From Micromonospora sp. WMMD1155 (GTDB lineage Bacteria; Actinomycetota; Actinomycetes; Mycobacteriales; Micromonosporaceae), in assembly GCF_029581275.1 (NCBI RefSeq), contig NZ_CP120742.1, positions 5,704,501-5,768,500 of the forward strand: a stretch of DNA of 64,000 nucleotides. The letters are read 5' to 3'. The position numbers and the translations under genes were made by a program. The notes beneath the pieces were generated by a model. That model made no database searches and was not told where the DNA came from. It saw only the letters and a list, made by a program, of their open reading frames with translations. Shown in pieces: positions 9,646-18,302 of the stretch; position 1 is the first letter of the stretch, and each line of letters begins with the position of its first letter.

Positions 9646-9880
9646 CCGGGGTCGAAGCGGGCCGAGGTGACAGTCACCGACCGGTACAACTCCCGGCCGG
9701 TCACGCTCACGCTGCGGCCGGGCCACACGGAGCGGGCGCTGGCAGCTCTCCCGCACCCACGGCTGGTACGACCTGACCGTCACCGTCGCGGGCGATCCCG
9801 ACTTCGCCCACCGGTACGCGGGCCACGTCGAGAACGGCGAGGACAGCATCAGCGACCCGGCCCTCGGCGGGCTCGTCTGA
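9646..9880 (+). pseudogene. C-terminal remnant of phosphocholine-type phospholipase C
   Basis: Right after the AraC stop and in the same frame come RAEVTVTDRYNSRPVTLTLR; about 30 codons on, the sense shifts frame to HGWYDLTVTVAGDPDFAHRY and AGHVENGEDSISDPALGG, ending TGA at 9880. This matches the DUF756 repeat at the C-terminus of actinobacterial phospholipases C (pattern W-Y-D-L-T-V ... AGxVExGxxSxSDPA). Only about 75 residues of a protein of roughly 680 remain and they need a frameshift near 9740, so it is a dead fragment. Confidence 0.7.
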
Positions 9881-9887
9881 GCGACGC

Positions 9888-9923
9888 CGTGCCACCCGGA
9901 TCGATCCTGGTCCGGGTGGCACG
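9888..9923. terminator. Strong bidirectional hairpin
   Basis: Perfect 13-bp stem CGTGCCACCCGGA / TCCGGGTGGCACG with a 10-base loop. It sits between the rightward AraC/phospholipase remnant and the leftward XRE gene, and can serve both. Confidence 0.75.
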
Positions 9924-9955
9924 GTACGGATTCCGGCGGCCCGGCGCGGTCGCCG

Positions 9956-10564
9956 TCATGACGGCGGGCGGGTGGGGCGCACCTGGTTCGGGCTGGTGCG
10001 TACGTGTGCGCGTTCGCCCTGCCTGCCGACGAGGCTGAGGAATTCGACGGGCCCGGAGCTGGTGGCACCGAACCAGTGGGGGGTGCGGGTATCGAACTCG
10101 GCGGCTTCCCCGGGTTGCAGGGTGAGCTCGTCGTCACCGAGGACCAGACGCAGGGTGCCGTTGAGGACGTAGACCCAGTCGAAGCCCTCATGGGTGCGCA
10201 GATCGGGAACGCGATGGTCGTCGCCGGTGGGCAGGACGAACTTGTAGGCCTGGATGCCGCCGGGCCTACGCGTCAGCGGCAGGATGGTGGAGCCGTCGCC
10301 GACGGCGATGGGGCGCAGGTTGATGCGGGGATCGCCGGTCAGTGGGGCGTCGACGAGTTCGTCGATGGTGACGTTGTGGGCGCGGGCGAGCGGGAGCAGT
10401 TGTTCGAGCGTGGGGCGCCGTAGGCCGGCTTCGAGTCGGGAGAGTGTGCTGGCGGAGATGCCGGTCTCCTCGGCCAGGTCGGCGAGGGTGATGTTGCGGC
10501 GCTGCCGTAGCTGCTTCAGCCGCGGGCCGACAGCGTCGAGGGTGCGGTCAAAGTCTTCGTCCAC
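9956..10564 (-). CDS. XRE family regulator with cupin domain
   Basis: 202 residues. The N-terminal HTH (LKQLRQRRNITLADLAEETG, ISASTLSRLEAGLRRP) is followed by a cupin_2 barrel (THEGFDWVYVLNGTLRLVLG, LQPGEAAEFDTRTPHWFGA). This architecture usually represses neighbouring metabolic or detoxification genes in response to a small ligand. The target is not evident: the gene ends next to a terminator and the next upstream gene is also leftward. Confidence 0.9.
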   Translation of the reverse strand: MDEDFDRTLDAVGPRLKQLRQRRNITLADLAEETGISASTLSRLEAGLRRPTLEQLLPLARAHNVTIDELVDAPLTGDPRINLRPIAVGDGSTILPLTRRPGGIQAYKFVLPTGDDHRVPDLRTHEGFDWVYVLNGTLRLVLGDDELTLQPGEAAEFDTRTPHWFGATSSGPVEFLSLVGRQGERAHVRTSPNQVRPTRPPS

Positions 10565-10621
10565 ACCGTGATCTTGCCATTCGGCAAGGACTTTTGCGCA
10601 ATGTCGTCGAGCGGGCCACGA

Positions 10622-11884
10622 TCACCCGTGGCGCGAGTCGTCGCCCCCATCCTCCTCAAGGGCCAGGTAGGCGCGCATCTCATCGCGGGCCCCCGGAAGG
10701 CCGTAGCCGCCGACCAGTTCGCTGACGTTGCCGAACTGCTGATCGCCGAGCAGCCAGGGCGCGGTCGACCGGCCCAGGGCCTCGGCGAGCCGACGTTGTC
10801 GGGGCGTGAGGGCGTCGACAGGTGTTCCCGCCGTCGCCGGGCCGTCCGGGAACGCGAGCGGCAACGCCACCCCCAACGCCGTCAACGACCGCTCGCCGCT
10901 GACGGTCGGCAACCGTTCGAGCAGCGCGTCGAACGCGCGGTCGGCGTGCTGCGGACCGAGCTGCCGCAGGGCGAGCGCCGCGTAGCCGCCCAGGTCGCCA
11001 CCCAGGAACGGCACCCACTCACCCTCCAGCGGCTCGGCCGGGGCCTCGCCGGAAGCCGCCGACGCCCAGCCCAACACCTCGGCGACGGTCGCCGGGTCGG
11101 CCGCCGCGCCGAGCACCCGAGCCCGACCGACGGCGGCGGCCCAGCGGACCAGCGGGCGTGCATCGGTCAACCACCGGACGTCCGGCGCGGCACCGAGCAG
11201 CCCCGTGGACACCAACACGGTGGCCACCTCGCCGGGCGTCGCCGCGACGCCGGTGGCGGTGTCGACCGCGCGGGCCAGCGCGGACACGCTGTCGTCGGCC
11301 TCCTCCGGAAACCAGGCCAGGAGGTACGCCGCGAACAGGCGCACATCGGGATCGGCGTGACCCAGTAGGGCGCGGATCGTGGGAACCCCGGCGCGCACCG
11401 CGTCGTACGTCGCCAGCGCGACGTACGCCCACAGTCGGCCCTGATCCGCCTCGGACAGCGACTCGACGTAGAGGTACTCGACGTACTCCTTCTGGGTCTC
11501 GTCGGTGCCGGTCCACGGCGGCGACTTCGCCGCGAGCAGCGCGCGCCCGCCCTCGGCGGCCCGACGATATTCGGCCACCGGGAAACCCTCCGGTAGGACA
11601 CCCTCGTCGTACCCGACGGCCAGGGCGCTCAACAGCCCGAGCACCGCCGCCGGATCCGGAGTGACCGGATCGCCGAGCATCTCCAGCAGGAACGGCACCG
11701 CGTACGCGCTCGCCTCGAACCGGTTGCCCTGGTGGAAGACGTTGGTGTAAAGGTCGCCCAGCGCCTCGTCCCGGGTGGCGGAAGCGGGGGAGAGCAGGGC
11801 ACGCAGTTGGCCGGGCACGTCGTCGGCCGCCCCGTACGCATGGCCCAGCCGCGCCCAGTCGATGTCGTCGAGTCCGTCGAGCAC
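10622..11884 (-). CDS. HEAT-like repeat protein
   Basis: 420 residues of helical repeats: VPTIRALLGHADPDVRLFAA, YLLAWFPEEADDSVSALARA and PLVRWAAAVGRARVLG fit HEAT/PBS-lyase-type units. The N-terminus (LGDLYTNVFHQGNRFEASAY, AVPFLLEML) is common in actinobacterial HEAT-repeat hypotheticals. No catalytic motif; likely a protein-interaction scaffold. Ends 57 bases upstream of the XRE gene start. Confidence 0.75.
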   Translation of the reverse strand: MLDGLDDIDWARLGHAYGAADDVPGQLRALLSPASATRDEALGDLYTNVFHQGNRFEASAYAVPFLLEMLGDPVTPDPAAVLGLLSALAVGYDEGVLPEGFPVAEYRRAAEGGRALLAAKSPPWTGTDETQKEYVEYLYVESLSEADQGRLWAYVALATYDAVRAGVPTIRALLGHADPDVRLFAAYLLAWFPEEADDSVSALARAVDTATGVAATPGEVATVLVSTGLLGAAPDVRWLTDARPLVRWAAAVGRARVLGAAADPATVAEVLGWASAASGEAPAEPLEGEWVPFLGGDLGGYAALALRQLGPQHADRAFDALLERLPTVSGERSLTALGVALPLAFPDGPATAGTPVDALTPRQRRLAEALGRSTAPWLLGDQQFGNVSELVGGYGLPGARDEMRAYLALEEDGGDDSRHG

Positions 11885-11930
11885 GCCCCATGCTGTCCCG
11901 ACCCCCTGACCGTTCTGAGGGGTGGGTCGG

Positions 11931-12767
11931 TCAGAACTCCTCGTACACCGCTGGGTCTTGATCGGAGAGCCGACCGTCCGGGCGGCCCAGCGCGGTGATG
12001 ACCTCGACCTGTGCGTCGGTGAGCGTGATGCCGAAGACGTCGAGGTTCTCGGCCTGCCGCTGCGGCGACGCGGCCTTGGGCAGCGGGATCACCTGGCGGG
12101 CCACGTGCCAGGCGAGGATGGTCTGCGCCGGGCTGACGCCGAGGGCGTTCGCGATCTCCACGATCACGGGGTGCCGCATCAGGTCGTTGCCGTGGCCGAG
12201 CGGGCTCCACCCCTGCACCAGGATCCCCTGCTCCCGGTGGTAGTCGAGCGCCTCCTGCTGCGGGAAGTACGGGTGCACCTCGATCTGGTTGACCACCGGG
12301 GCCACCCCGGTCTCGGCCACCAACCGCTCGATGTGCTCCGGCAGGAAGTTGGAGAGCCCGATGTGCCGCACCAGACCACGCTCGCGCGCCTCGATCAGCG
12401 CCCGCCACGCCTGCACGTACTTGTCTTCCTTGGGGTTCGGCCAGTGGATCAGGTACAGGTCGACCCGGTCGAGGCCGGTGCGGAACACACTCTCCTCGAT
12501 GGTGGTCAGTGCCGCGTCGTAGTCGTGGTGCCGCCCCGGCAGCTTCGACGTGACGATCAACTCGTCCCGCACGTCGCCCGCCGAACGGGCGGCCCGGCCG
12601 ACCGCGCCCTCGTTCTCGTAGTTCACCGCCGAATCGAGCAACCGGTAACCGGCCCGGATCGCGTGCCCGATCGCGTCGACGCCCGCCGAACCGTTCAGCT
12701 GGTACGTGCCGAGCCCGATCGCCGGCAGGGCGGTGCCGTCGGCAGCCGTCAGATGGGGAATCGTCAT
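11931..12767 (-). CDS. Aldo/keto reductase
   Basis: 278 residues, full-length NADPH-dependent AKR. The catalytic tetrad is visible: Asp in RLLDSAVNYENE with Tyr five residues on, Lys in IVTSKLPGRHH, His in DLYLIHWPNP. The C-terminal coenzyme loop VIPLPKAASPQRQAENLDVF is present. Acts on aldehydes or ketones; substrate not predictable. A short inverted repeat (GTTCTGA / TCAGAAC, 11912-11937) lies at its 3' end. Confidence 0.93.
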   Translation of the reverse strand: MTIPHLTAADGTALPAIGLGTYQLNGSAGVDAIGHAIRAGYRLLDSAVNYENEGAVGRAARSAGDVRDELIVTSKLPGRHHDYDAALTTIEESVFRTGLDRVDLYLIHWPNPKEDKYVQAWRALIEARERGLVRHIGLSNFLPEHIERLVAETGVAPVVNQIEVHPYFPQQEALDYHREQGILVQGWSPLGHGNDLMRHPVIVEIANALGVSPAQTILAWHVARQVIPLPKAASPQRQAENLDVFGITLTDAQVEVITALGRPDGRLSDQDPAVYEEF

Positions 12768-12829
12768 GATCGGAACCCTACCCGCAGGAGCTGCGCGTTG
12801 ACGGAGGCTCAGTGCGCCACGCCTTGCGG

Positions 12830-14437
12830 TTACCGGGTTATCGCCCGATTCCTCGAAGACTCGCCGCTCAGCAGCGGATCGGTGCGCCGTTCGCTCTCGG
12901 GCAGGTCCATCGCTGCGGCCAGGAGATTACCGAGACGGCAGGCGTCGTTCAGCCCTTTCCCCTTGCCGGCCCAGTCGTCGAACGTGAGCCGGATGTTCTC
13001 GTCAGCGGTGATGACGTCCAGAACGGGGCCGCGCTTGTCGCGTTCGCGGAATCGCACGTAGCGAATCTCCGAGAGGAGAAACTCGCGCTCGATCGTGCCC
13101 TGTTTACGCACCGCGCTCTGCGCCGAGATGAAGAAGCGATCAGGTGTTACGCCGAGATAGGCGTCCTCACCGACGAGGCGATCGAGATTGACATCGGCCA
13201 GGGCCAGCAGAGGTTCCTCGCCGGGCACGGCCCATCGGAGGATCCGCAGCACCTCATGTGGCCCCGTCTCAGCGAAGACGGTGAGAGGCGGGTCCAGCGG
13301 AGCTGGTTGCGTGTGCGTACGGTTGCGAAGGGTCGCCACTCGCTCGGCCAACGCCTCGGCCATGGCTACGATCTCCTGGATGTTCTGACGCTTCGTGGTG
13401 AACGGCAGACTCCACTCGGACGGGAGTTCGGCGATCAGACGGCACTGACGTTCAAGGTCGGTGAGGAGACCCGCCACCTCGTCCATGGCTCGTGTGTGCT
13501 CGCGCTGAGTGTCGGCGACCAACTCGGCCAGAAGCCGCTCATTCTCGGCGGCATTCGCTTCGTCGCGGCTGATGTGACTGGCACGCAATACCTGGAAGCG
13601 ATACCAGGACCACTCCGCCATCAGCATGCCGTGAGCGTCCGCGAGAATCTGCTCGACGTTCTTCTGGATGTGGGCACGCCGGCTTTGTCCGTCGGTATCG
13701 AGCGCCTTGATGTGACTGCGGACGAACGACCTGAAGAGCAGCCGTTGCTTGCGCAGGTCCGGGTCCCTGGTCGCGATGGCCGCGTAGATGTGGTCGTTGA
13801 CGGTGCCGACCGCCTGGGCCTCGCGCACGGCGCGCATCGTCGTCTCGTGCAGGCCGAGCAGCATCGCCCACTGGTCCTCGTGCAGCGCCCGAAGGACGTC
13901 ACGGGTGAGTTTGACGTTCTCGTCGATGCGACGTGAGATCGACGCCAACTGCACCTGCAGCGCCAGGAGCGCGGCGGCCGGCCCGAGAGCGGAGAGGATG
14001 GACGCGGTCTGCGCGCCTGTCACGGGTGCCCACCGCACCGAGGCGGCGATCTTTCCGTTGCCGGCGACGAGCGAACCCAGGTTCCAGCCGCCCGACGTCA
14101 TTGGTTGCGCCGTCTTGAGCGCCTGCAAAGTCTCGGGCGCCAGACGTACCAGCCCCTGCACGGTGGTCGCAGCCTGTGCGCCCTGCGCCGCGAGATTGCC
14201 GATGCCCGAGGCTATCGCGAGCTTGTCGGCCAGGCCTCGGCCTGCTTCAGCGCTCATCATCTCGAAGGGGATCACGTCGAAGCCGACGGGCGGCTGGTCC
14301 GCGAAGAGTACGGCCAGCCCCGGCCCGATCTCCACCAGACTGACGCTCGGCTCATCGCCAGGAGGATCGGTGACGTCGGTGACGTTGGCAGAAGGTACGG
14401 AAAGTTCGTTCGCGGATCCTTCGGCCTCGGGCGCCAT
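12830..14437 (-). CDS. Unknown protein: hydrophobic helices, coiled coil, PH-like C-terminus
   Basis: 535 residues from the ATG at 14437, chosen for a GGAGG seven bases upstream; an upstream start at 14536 lacks one. Layout: acidic N-terminus; Gly/Ala-rich helical part (IASGIGNLAAQGAQAATTVQ, ILSALGPAAALLALQVQLAS); a long charged helical region rich in Arg/Glu (SRDEANAAENERLLAELVAD); and a C-terminal beta-rich domain (LGVTPDRFFISAQSAV, RKQGTIEREFLLSEIRYVRF) resembling bacterial PH domains. The hydrophobic-hairpin-plus-coiled-coil layout could suit a membrane-acting protein, but I recognise no family. Downstream of the ATPase pair in the same direction. Confidence 0.6.
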   Translation of the reverse strand: MAPEAEGSANELSVPSANVTDVTDPPGDEPSVSLVEIGPGLAVLFADQPPVGFDVIPFEMMSAEAGRGLADKLAIASGIGNLAAQGAQAATTVQGLVRLAPETLQALKTAQPMTSGGWNLGSLVAGNGKIAASVRWAPVTGAQTASILSALGPAAALLALQVQLASISRRIDENVKLTRDVLRALHEDQWAMLLGLHETTMRAVREAQAVGTVNDHIYAAIATRDPDLRKQRLLFRSFVRSHIKALDTDGQSRRAHIQKNVEQILADAHGMLMAEWSWYRFQVLRASHISRDEANAAENERLLAELVADTQREHTRAMDEVAGLLTDLERQCRLIAELPSEWSLPFTTKRQNIQEIVAMAEALAERVATLRNRTHTQPAPLDPPLTVFAETGPHEVLRILRWAVPGEEPLLALADVNLDRLVGEDAYLGVTPDRFFISAQSAVRKQGTIEREFLLSEIRYVRFRERDKRGPVLDVITADENIRLTFDDWAGKGKGLNDACRLGNLLAAAMDLPESERRTDPLLSGESSRNRAITR

Positions 14438-14556
14438 CCCACATCCTCCATGATCGACAACAGGGGCATCACGGTACGTGTCAGGGCGATCACCCCGGCT
14501 CAACCGGAGCGGCAATTCATCCCGCGTAGTGTCCACACGCGAGTGACTGAACAGAT

Positions 14557-14949
14557 CTAGCCAGTCGGCTCAAGTTGCGCGAGCAGGGCGCTCACCTCGG
14601 TATGGAGGCGACGCAGTTCCGCAGCCGTGGGGGCCAGTTCGTAGCAGTGGTGGTGGGTGGCGGCGGACAGGCTCGCCCAGGCGAAAGCCGCCCGGCGGGC
14701 GGTCTCGGTGCCCGGGCCGAGCCGACCGCGCAGCATGAGCTGCTTCGCGCGACCCTGCCGGCACGCCGCCACCGAGGGCTTCACCCGCCGCCAGTAGGCG
14801 TCGATGCCGCCTTCGAGAGCGAGCCGGATCAGGCAGGCGCAGGCCCGGGGCCACCAACCGGCGCTCACCGCCGCGGCACCGAGCACACCGGACCCCCGCA
14901 GCAACTGGTCGGCCGCCGCCAGCCAGCGCTGTGGCGTCGGCGCGGTCAC
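14557..14949 (-). CDS. Small helical protein coupled to Rad50-like ATPase
   Basis: 130 residues from a GTG at 14949 that overlaps the ATPase stop (GTGA), so the two are translated together. Almost all helical; the end FAWASLSAATHHHCYELAP is reminiscent of HEPN-like or swapped-helix C-termini of SMC-related defence proteins. No other family recognised. It probably works as partner (nuclease, regulator or adaptor) of the ATPase. Confidence 0.7.
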   Translation of the reverse strand: MTAPTPQRWLAAADQLLRGSGVLGAAAVSAGWWPRACACLIRLALEGGIDAYWRRVKPSVAACRQGRAKQLMLRGRLGPGTETARRAAFAWASLSAATHHHCYELAPTAAELRRLHTEVSALLAQLEPTG

Positions 14950-17399
14950 GACAGCGCCCCCGCGAGGAGGCGGGCGTCCGCGACCAGTCCGGGCAGGTCC
15001 GTCAGGTACGCCCCGTGGACGCCCTCCCGACACGCCTGATAGGCGTTCACCGCCCGTCGTCCGTGCCGGCGGAGGAGCCAGCCGAGCACGTCGCCGCCCT
15101 TCTCGGCGTCGTCGAACGCCGCCAGGGCGACGATGGTGGCGACCCGCCGGGACGCGTCCTCGATGGCCGCCTCGACATCGGCGTGCGGAACGCCCCGCGC
15201 CACCCGGGTCCGCCAGACCGCCCGGTGGCAGGCCGCCTCAATCGCGGAGCGGCACAGCTCGGCGACCACCGGCCCGCGTACCTCGGCGGGGATCTCCTCG
15301 TTGCGCGCCAACGCGGACGCGTCGTCCAGGTAGCGGGTGACCGGGTCGGAGCCGGGCCGCAACGTCACCACCGACTTCTCCGCCCGGGTCACCTCGATGA
15401 TGCGGGCGTCGCCGAGGCCGAGCCGGGTGACCGCGTCGGGCAGGCGGGTGTCGTGGGTGAAGACCACCACCTGCCGGTCCTCGGCTAGCTCGGCGAGTAC
15501 CCGGGCGAGACCGTCCACCTTCGACGGATCCATGCTCTGCACGGGATCGTCGACCACGATGAACCGGAACGGACTCTCCGGGGCGCAGCTGCGCGGCAGG
15601 AACGTGGCCAACCCGAGCGCCTGCATCTCACCCTGACTCATCACACCCAGCGCCGTGCCGTTGTCGGCGCCGTCCACGCTGACCGGGAACACGACCCGCC
15701 GTCGGGTGTTCACCCCTTCGAGCGTCATCGCACCCAGCTCGACGTTGCTCTCCTGCCGCAGCTGCGCCCAGATCCGCTGCGAATGCCCGGCGAACGGCGC
15801 TACCCGCTCGTTGCGGATCTCCGCACCGACGCCCTTCAACCAGGCGCGCGCGGCCTTCAACCGGGCCACTGTCGCCTCCCGCGCCGCAAGCCCGTCGGCG
15901 GCGGCCACCCATTTGCGCACGTCGGCCGCCGCGGCCCGCCAGCCGGTGTCGCGCTGCCGCAGGAACCCCTCGGCGTACGCGCGGGCCGCGTCCGCCGCCG
16001 CCACCACCGCCGGGTACCGCGCGGCCAGGTGGTCGGCCAGGTCAGCGGGCTTTCCGGGTACGCGCCGCAGCGCGGCAACGGCGTCGTGCAGCGCGCCGAC
16101 CGACGTCTCCGACCCCGGGCTCTCAGGGACCGCGAGGTCGTCGATCAGATGGTGCGCCTGCCGCAGCAGAGCGGTGAGCCGAGTCGTCGCCGTCTGGGCG
16201 GCGACGCTGCGCTGCCGCAGCTCGGTGAGCGACTGCGCGGCGGCGACACGCCACCCACCGTCGAGGGTGCCGGTGGCGCAGACCGGACACGACCCGTCGC
16301 CCTCGTCCTCGTGATGTTCGAGGGCGAGGCGGAGGAGTTCGGCGCTGCGCAACGCGGCCCGGGACCGGCCACCGTCGTACCGCAGGGCCTCGTTCGCCGC
16401 CTCCCGCAGCTGAACGGCCAGCCGGGTCACCTCGTCGACCGGCGGCGGGGCGAGGTCGGCGAGTTCCCGGCAGAGCAGCACCTCCCGGTCGGTGGTCGCC
16501 TCGTCCGGCTCGTCGAGGATCGCCGTCACCGCGCTGAGGTCGACGCCGCCCCGCCCGCGCAGCAGTGCGGTGGTCCGTCGAGCCCGGTCGTCGGCGATGT
16601 CGGTGAGCGCGTTGACCAGGGCGGCACGCTGTCCGCGTACCTCCTTGATGGTCGTGTCGTGCGGCCGGGCGGCGCGCAGCAGACGCTGGTCGGCGTCGGT
16701 GAGCGCGTCCAGCCCAAGGATCGCGAAGAGCGCGTCGAAGAGCTGGCTCTGCGTGCCGCCGGCGAGCTTGCCCAGCTCGGCGGCGGTGAGGAACGGCCGG
16801 TACAGCTCCAGCGGGCGGGCCAGACCCAGCTCGGAGAGGCCGGTGTGCCGACCCCGGGCGCTGGTGACCGTCACCTCGGCATCGGCCAGCTCGGCCCCGA
16901 CCGGCCAGGCTCGGTGCACCCGGGTCGGCGTGGCCACCCCGTCGACGCGCAGCTCCACGTCCACCCAGCACGGGTCCGGGTTGTGCAGGTTGCGCCACCC
17001 CGTACGCCAGACGCTGGTCTTGTCGGCCCACCGGGCGCTGTCACCGGTCAGGGCGAGCTCGACGGCCTCGGCAAAGCTGGACTTGCCGGAGCCGTTGCGG
17101 CCGACGACCAGGGTGAGGCCCGGACCGGGGTCGACCTGGAGGGTCCGCTCCGGGCCGACGCCCCGGAACCCGGCGACGGTCACCGACTTTAACCAAATCC
17201 GCTCCGGCGGCCCGTCACCGGTGGGGGAGCGGGGGTCGAGCCGGGTGGGAGTGCCGGCGAGGGCCGTGGTCAGGTCGTCGTCGCTGGTCAGCGCGGCGAG
17301 AACCAGCTCGGCGGTCTCGGTCGGGACATCGTCAGCGGCGGCGAGCTGGTCGAAGATCAGCTCGATCAGGGGCGCGGTGGACTGCGGAGGCTGGGTCAT
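14946..17399 (-). CDS. Rad50/RecF-like AAA ATPase
   Basis: 817 residues of ABC-type SMC-like ATPase. Walker A is VVGRNGSGKSSFAEA (Gly100-Ser107); a CPVC pair near residue 371 may be half of a zinc hook or a structural zinc site; the signature region is SQGEMQALGLATFLP; Walker B plus D-loop read FIVVDDPVQSMDPSKVDGLA, followed by the H-loop VVVFTHDT. The helical arms between them are short, so it is nearer RecF or overcoming-lysogenization-type proteins than to true SMCs. Such ATPases bind DNA ends, often in phage defence with a small partner; here the partner is the coupled downstream gene. GGAG precedes the ATG. An intergenic hairpin separates it from the upstream gene. Confidence 0.85.
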   Translation of the reverse strand: MTQPPQSTAPLIELIFDQLAAADDVPTETAELVLAALTSDDDLTTALAGTPTRLDPRSPTGDGPPERIWLKSVTVAGFRGVGPERTLQVDPGPGLTLVVGRNGSGKSSFAEAVELALTGDSARWADKTSVWRTGWRNLHNPDPCWVDVELRVDGVATPTRVHRAWPVGAELADAEVTVTSARGRHTGLSELGLARPLELYRPFLTAAELGKLAGGTQSQLFDALFAILGLDALTDADQRLLRAARPHDTTIKEVRGQRAALVNALTDIADDRARRTTALLRGRGGVDLSAVTAILDEPDEATTDREVLLCRELADLAPPPVDEVTRLAVQLREAANEALRYDGGRSRAALRSAELLRLALEHHEDEGDGSCPVCATGTLDGGWRVAAAQSLTELRQRSVAAQTATTRLTALLRQAHHLIDDLAVPESPGSETSVGALHDAVAALRRVPGKPADLADHLAARYPAVVAAADAARAYAEGFLRQRDTGWRAAAADVRKWVAAADGLAAREATVARLKAARAWLKGVGAEIRNERVAPFAGHSQRIWAQLRQESNVELGAMTLEGVNTRRRVVFPVSVDGADNGTALGVMSQGEMQALGLATFLPRSCAPESPFRFIVVDDPVQSMDPSKVDGLARVLAELAEDRQVVVFTHDTRLPDAVTRLGLGDARIIEVTRAEKSVVTLRPGSDPVTRYLDDASALARNEEIPAEVRGPVVAELCRSAIEAACHRAVWRTRVARGVPHADVEAAIEDASRRVATIVALAAFDDAEKGGDVLGWLLRRHGRRAVNAYQACREGVHGAYLTDLPGLVADARLLAGALS

Positions 17400-17424
17400 T
17401 GTCGGCTCCAGGCGTGTGGTGTCC

Positions 17425-17449
17425 GCGGGCCGACGGCTCGTCGGCCCGC
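17425..17449 (-). terminator. Hairpin between secreted protein gene and ATPase
   Basis: Perfect 11-bp stem GCGGGCCGACG / CGTCGGCCCGC around a 3-base loop, 26 bases before the ATPase start. It may terminate the upstream gene or attenuate the ATPase operon. Confidence 0.6.
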
Positions 17450-17513
17450 CCGGGTTAGCGGTGGAAGTGAGGGGTTGCTGTCGGCCCGGCTCAGGCGGGC
17501 GGTGATGGTCGTC

Positions 17514-17550
17514 GGACGCTGTAGAGCTGATGTCGTAGACGAATCAGCGG
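17514..17550 (-). repeat. Imperfect direct repeat, copy 1 (copy 2 at 18273-18310)
   Basis: The 37-base stretch beginning GGACGCTGTAGAGCTGATG matches 18273-18310 (GGATGCTGTGGAGCTGATG) with six substitutions and one indel. Both copies lie in leaders of leftward genes (the ATPase and the membrane-anchored protein). Copy 2 covers the stop codon of the TIGR04141 gene. It may be a duplicated leader or regulatory site. Confidence 0.55.
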
Positions 17551-17633
17551 CTCAGCGTCGGCTGCCGCGACTTCGGGGCACCTTGACGAGCGGCCAGAGT
17601 GTGACGTTCCTGTGCCAGTCGCTCACTGGGTTC

Positions 17634-18251
17634 TCACAGCTCCGACACGTCGGTCACGACGGCGGTCAGCTTGTCGCCGGAGCGTTTCGTGCTGGCCGTC
17701 TCCTCCTGCTGAACGGAGGCGGAGTCGCCGGTCACCTCGAAGGTGTTGATGATGGGGTCCTCGGCGCCCTTCACCTCGTACGTCACCTCGTAGGTGCTGG
17801 ATGGGTCGAGGCCGTCGCCGGTGTAGGTGACGTCGATGCGGTAGGTGATGTTGCAGCCGGCACTGCCGAAGCACTGCTTCCGCAGCGTCTTGACCTTGAG
17901 CGTGAAGTCGCCCTTCGTCGGGGTGTCGTAGACGGGGGCGGGCGGCGCCGTCGTCGCGGGCGCGGTCGTCGGCGCGGCGGCACTGGTCGGGCCGGACGTG
18001 CTGGAGCGCGACTGGGAAGCGGTGGCGGAGGGGGCCTTGCCCTGATCGGGCGACTCCGCACCGTTCGTCGTGGCCAGCAGTACACCGCAGCCGCCGAAGC
18101 AGAGCAGCAGCACCAGGACGGCGGCACCGGCGATGATCCACCGAACCTGGGACTTCTTCCGAGTGACGGGCTCCGGGCTGGTGGGGCTCGCGGTTTCGGG
18201 CTGCGCCGTGGGTTCGGCCTGCGGGTCCGGTTGGTGCTGAGACTCGGTCAT
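17634..18251 (-). CDS. Membrane-anchored extracellular protein, unknown
   Basis: 205 residues: a Pro/Gln/Glu-rich cytoplasmic tail, one transmembrane helix (WIIAGAAVLVLLLCFGGCGV), a Ser/Thr/Ala/Pro-rich linker, then a small beta domain (FTLKVKTLRKQCFGSAGCNI, TYRIDVTYTGDGLDP) with a probable disulfide. The fold resembles DUF4352-like secreted domains. GGAGAG precedes the ATG. It follows the TIGR04141 gene by 51 bases and probably shares its transcript. Confidence 0.75.
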   Translation of the reverse strand: MTESQHQPDPQAEPTAQPETASPTSPEPVTRKKSQVRWIIAGAAVLVLLLCFGGCGVLLATTNGAESPDQGKAPSATASQSRSSTSGPTSAAAPTTAPATTAPPAPVYDTPTKGDFTLKVKTLRKQCFGSAGCNITYRIDVTYTGDGLDPSSTYEVTYEVKGAEDPIINTFEVTGDSASVQQEETASTKRSGDKLTAVVTDVSEL

Positions 18252-18302
18252 GGTTCTCTCCTGTGTCGAGCGGGATGCTGTGGAGCTGATGCCGTGAACG
18301 GA

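Noticed and set aside
10615..10636. Short GCCACG/CGTGGC hairpin near the HEAT-protein stop
   Set aside because: Only 6 bp and overlapping coding sequence; common by chance at this GC.
15783..17192. 469-codon rightward frame over the ATPase
   Set aside because: Opposite strand of a gene with clear Walker motifs; Arg/Gly-rich shadow.
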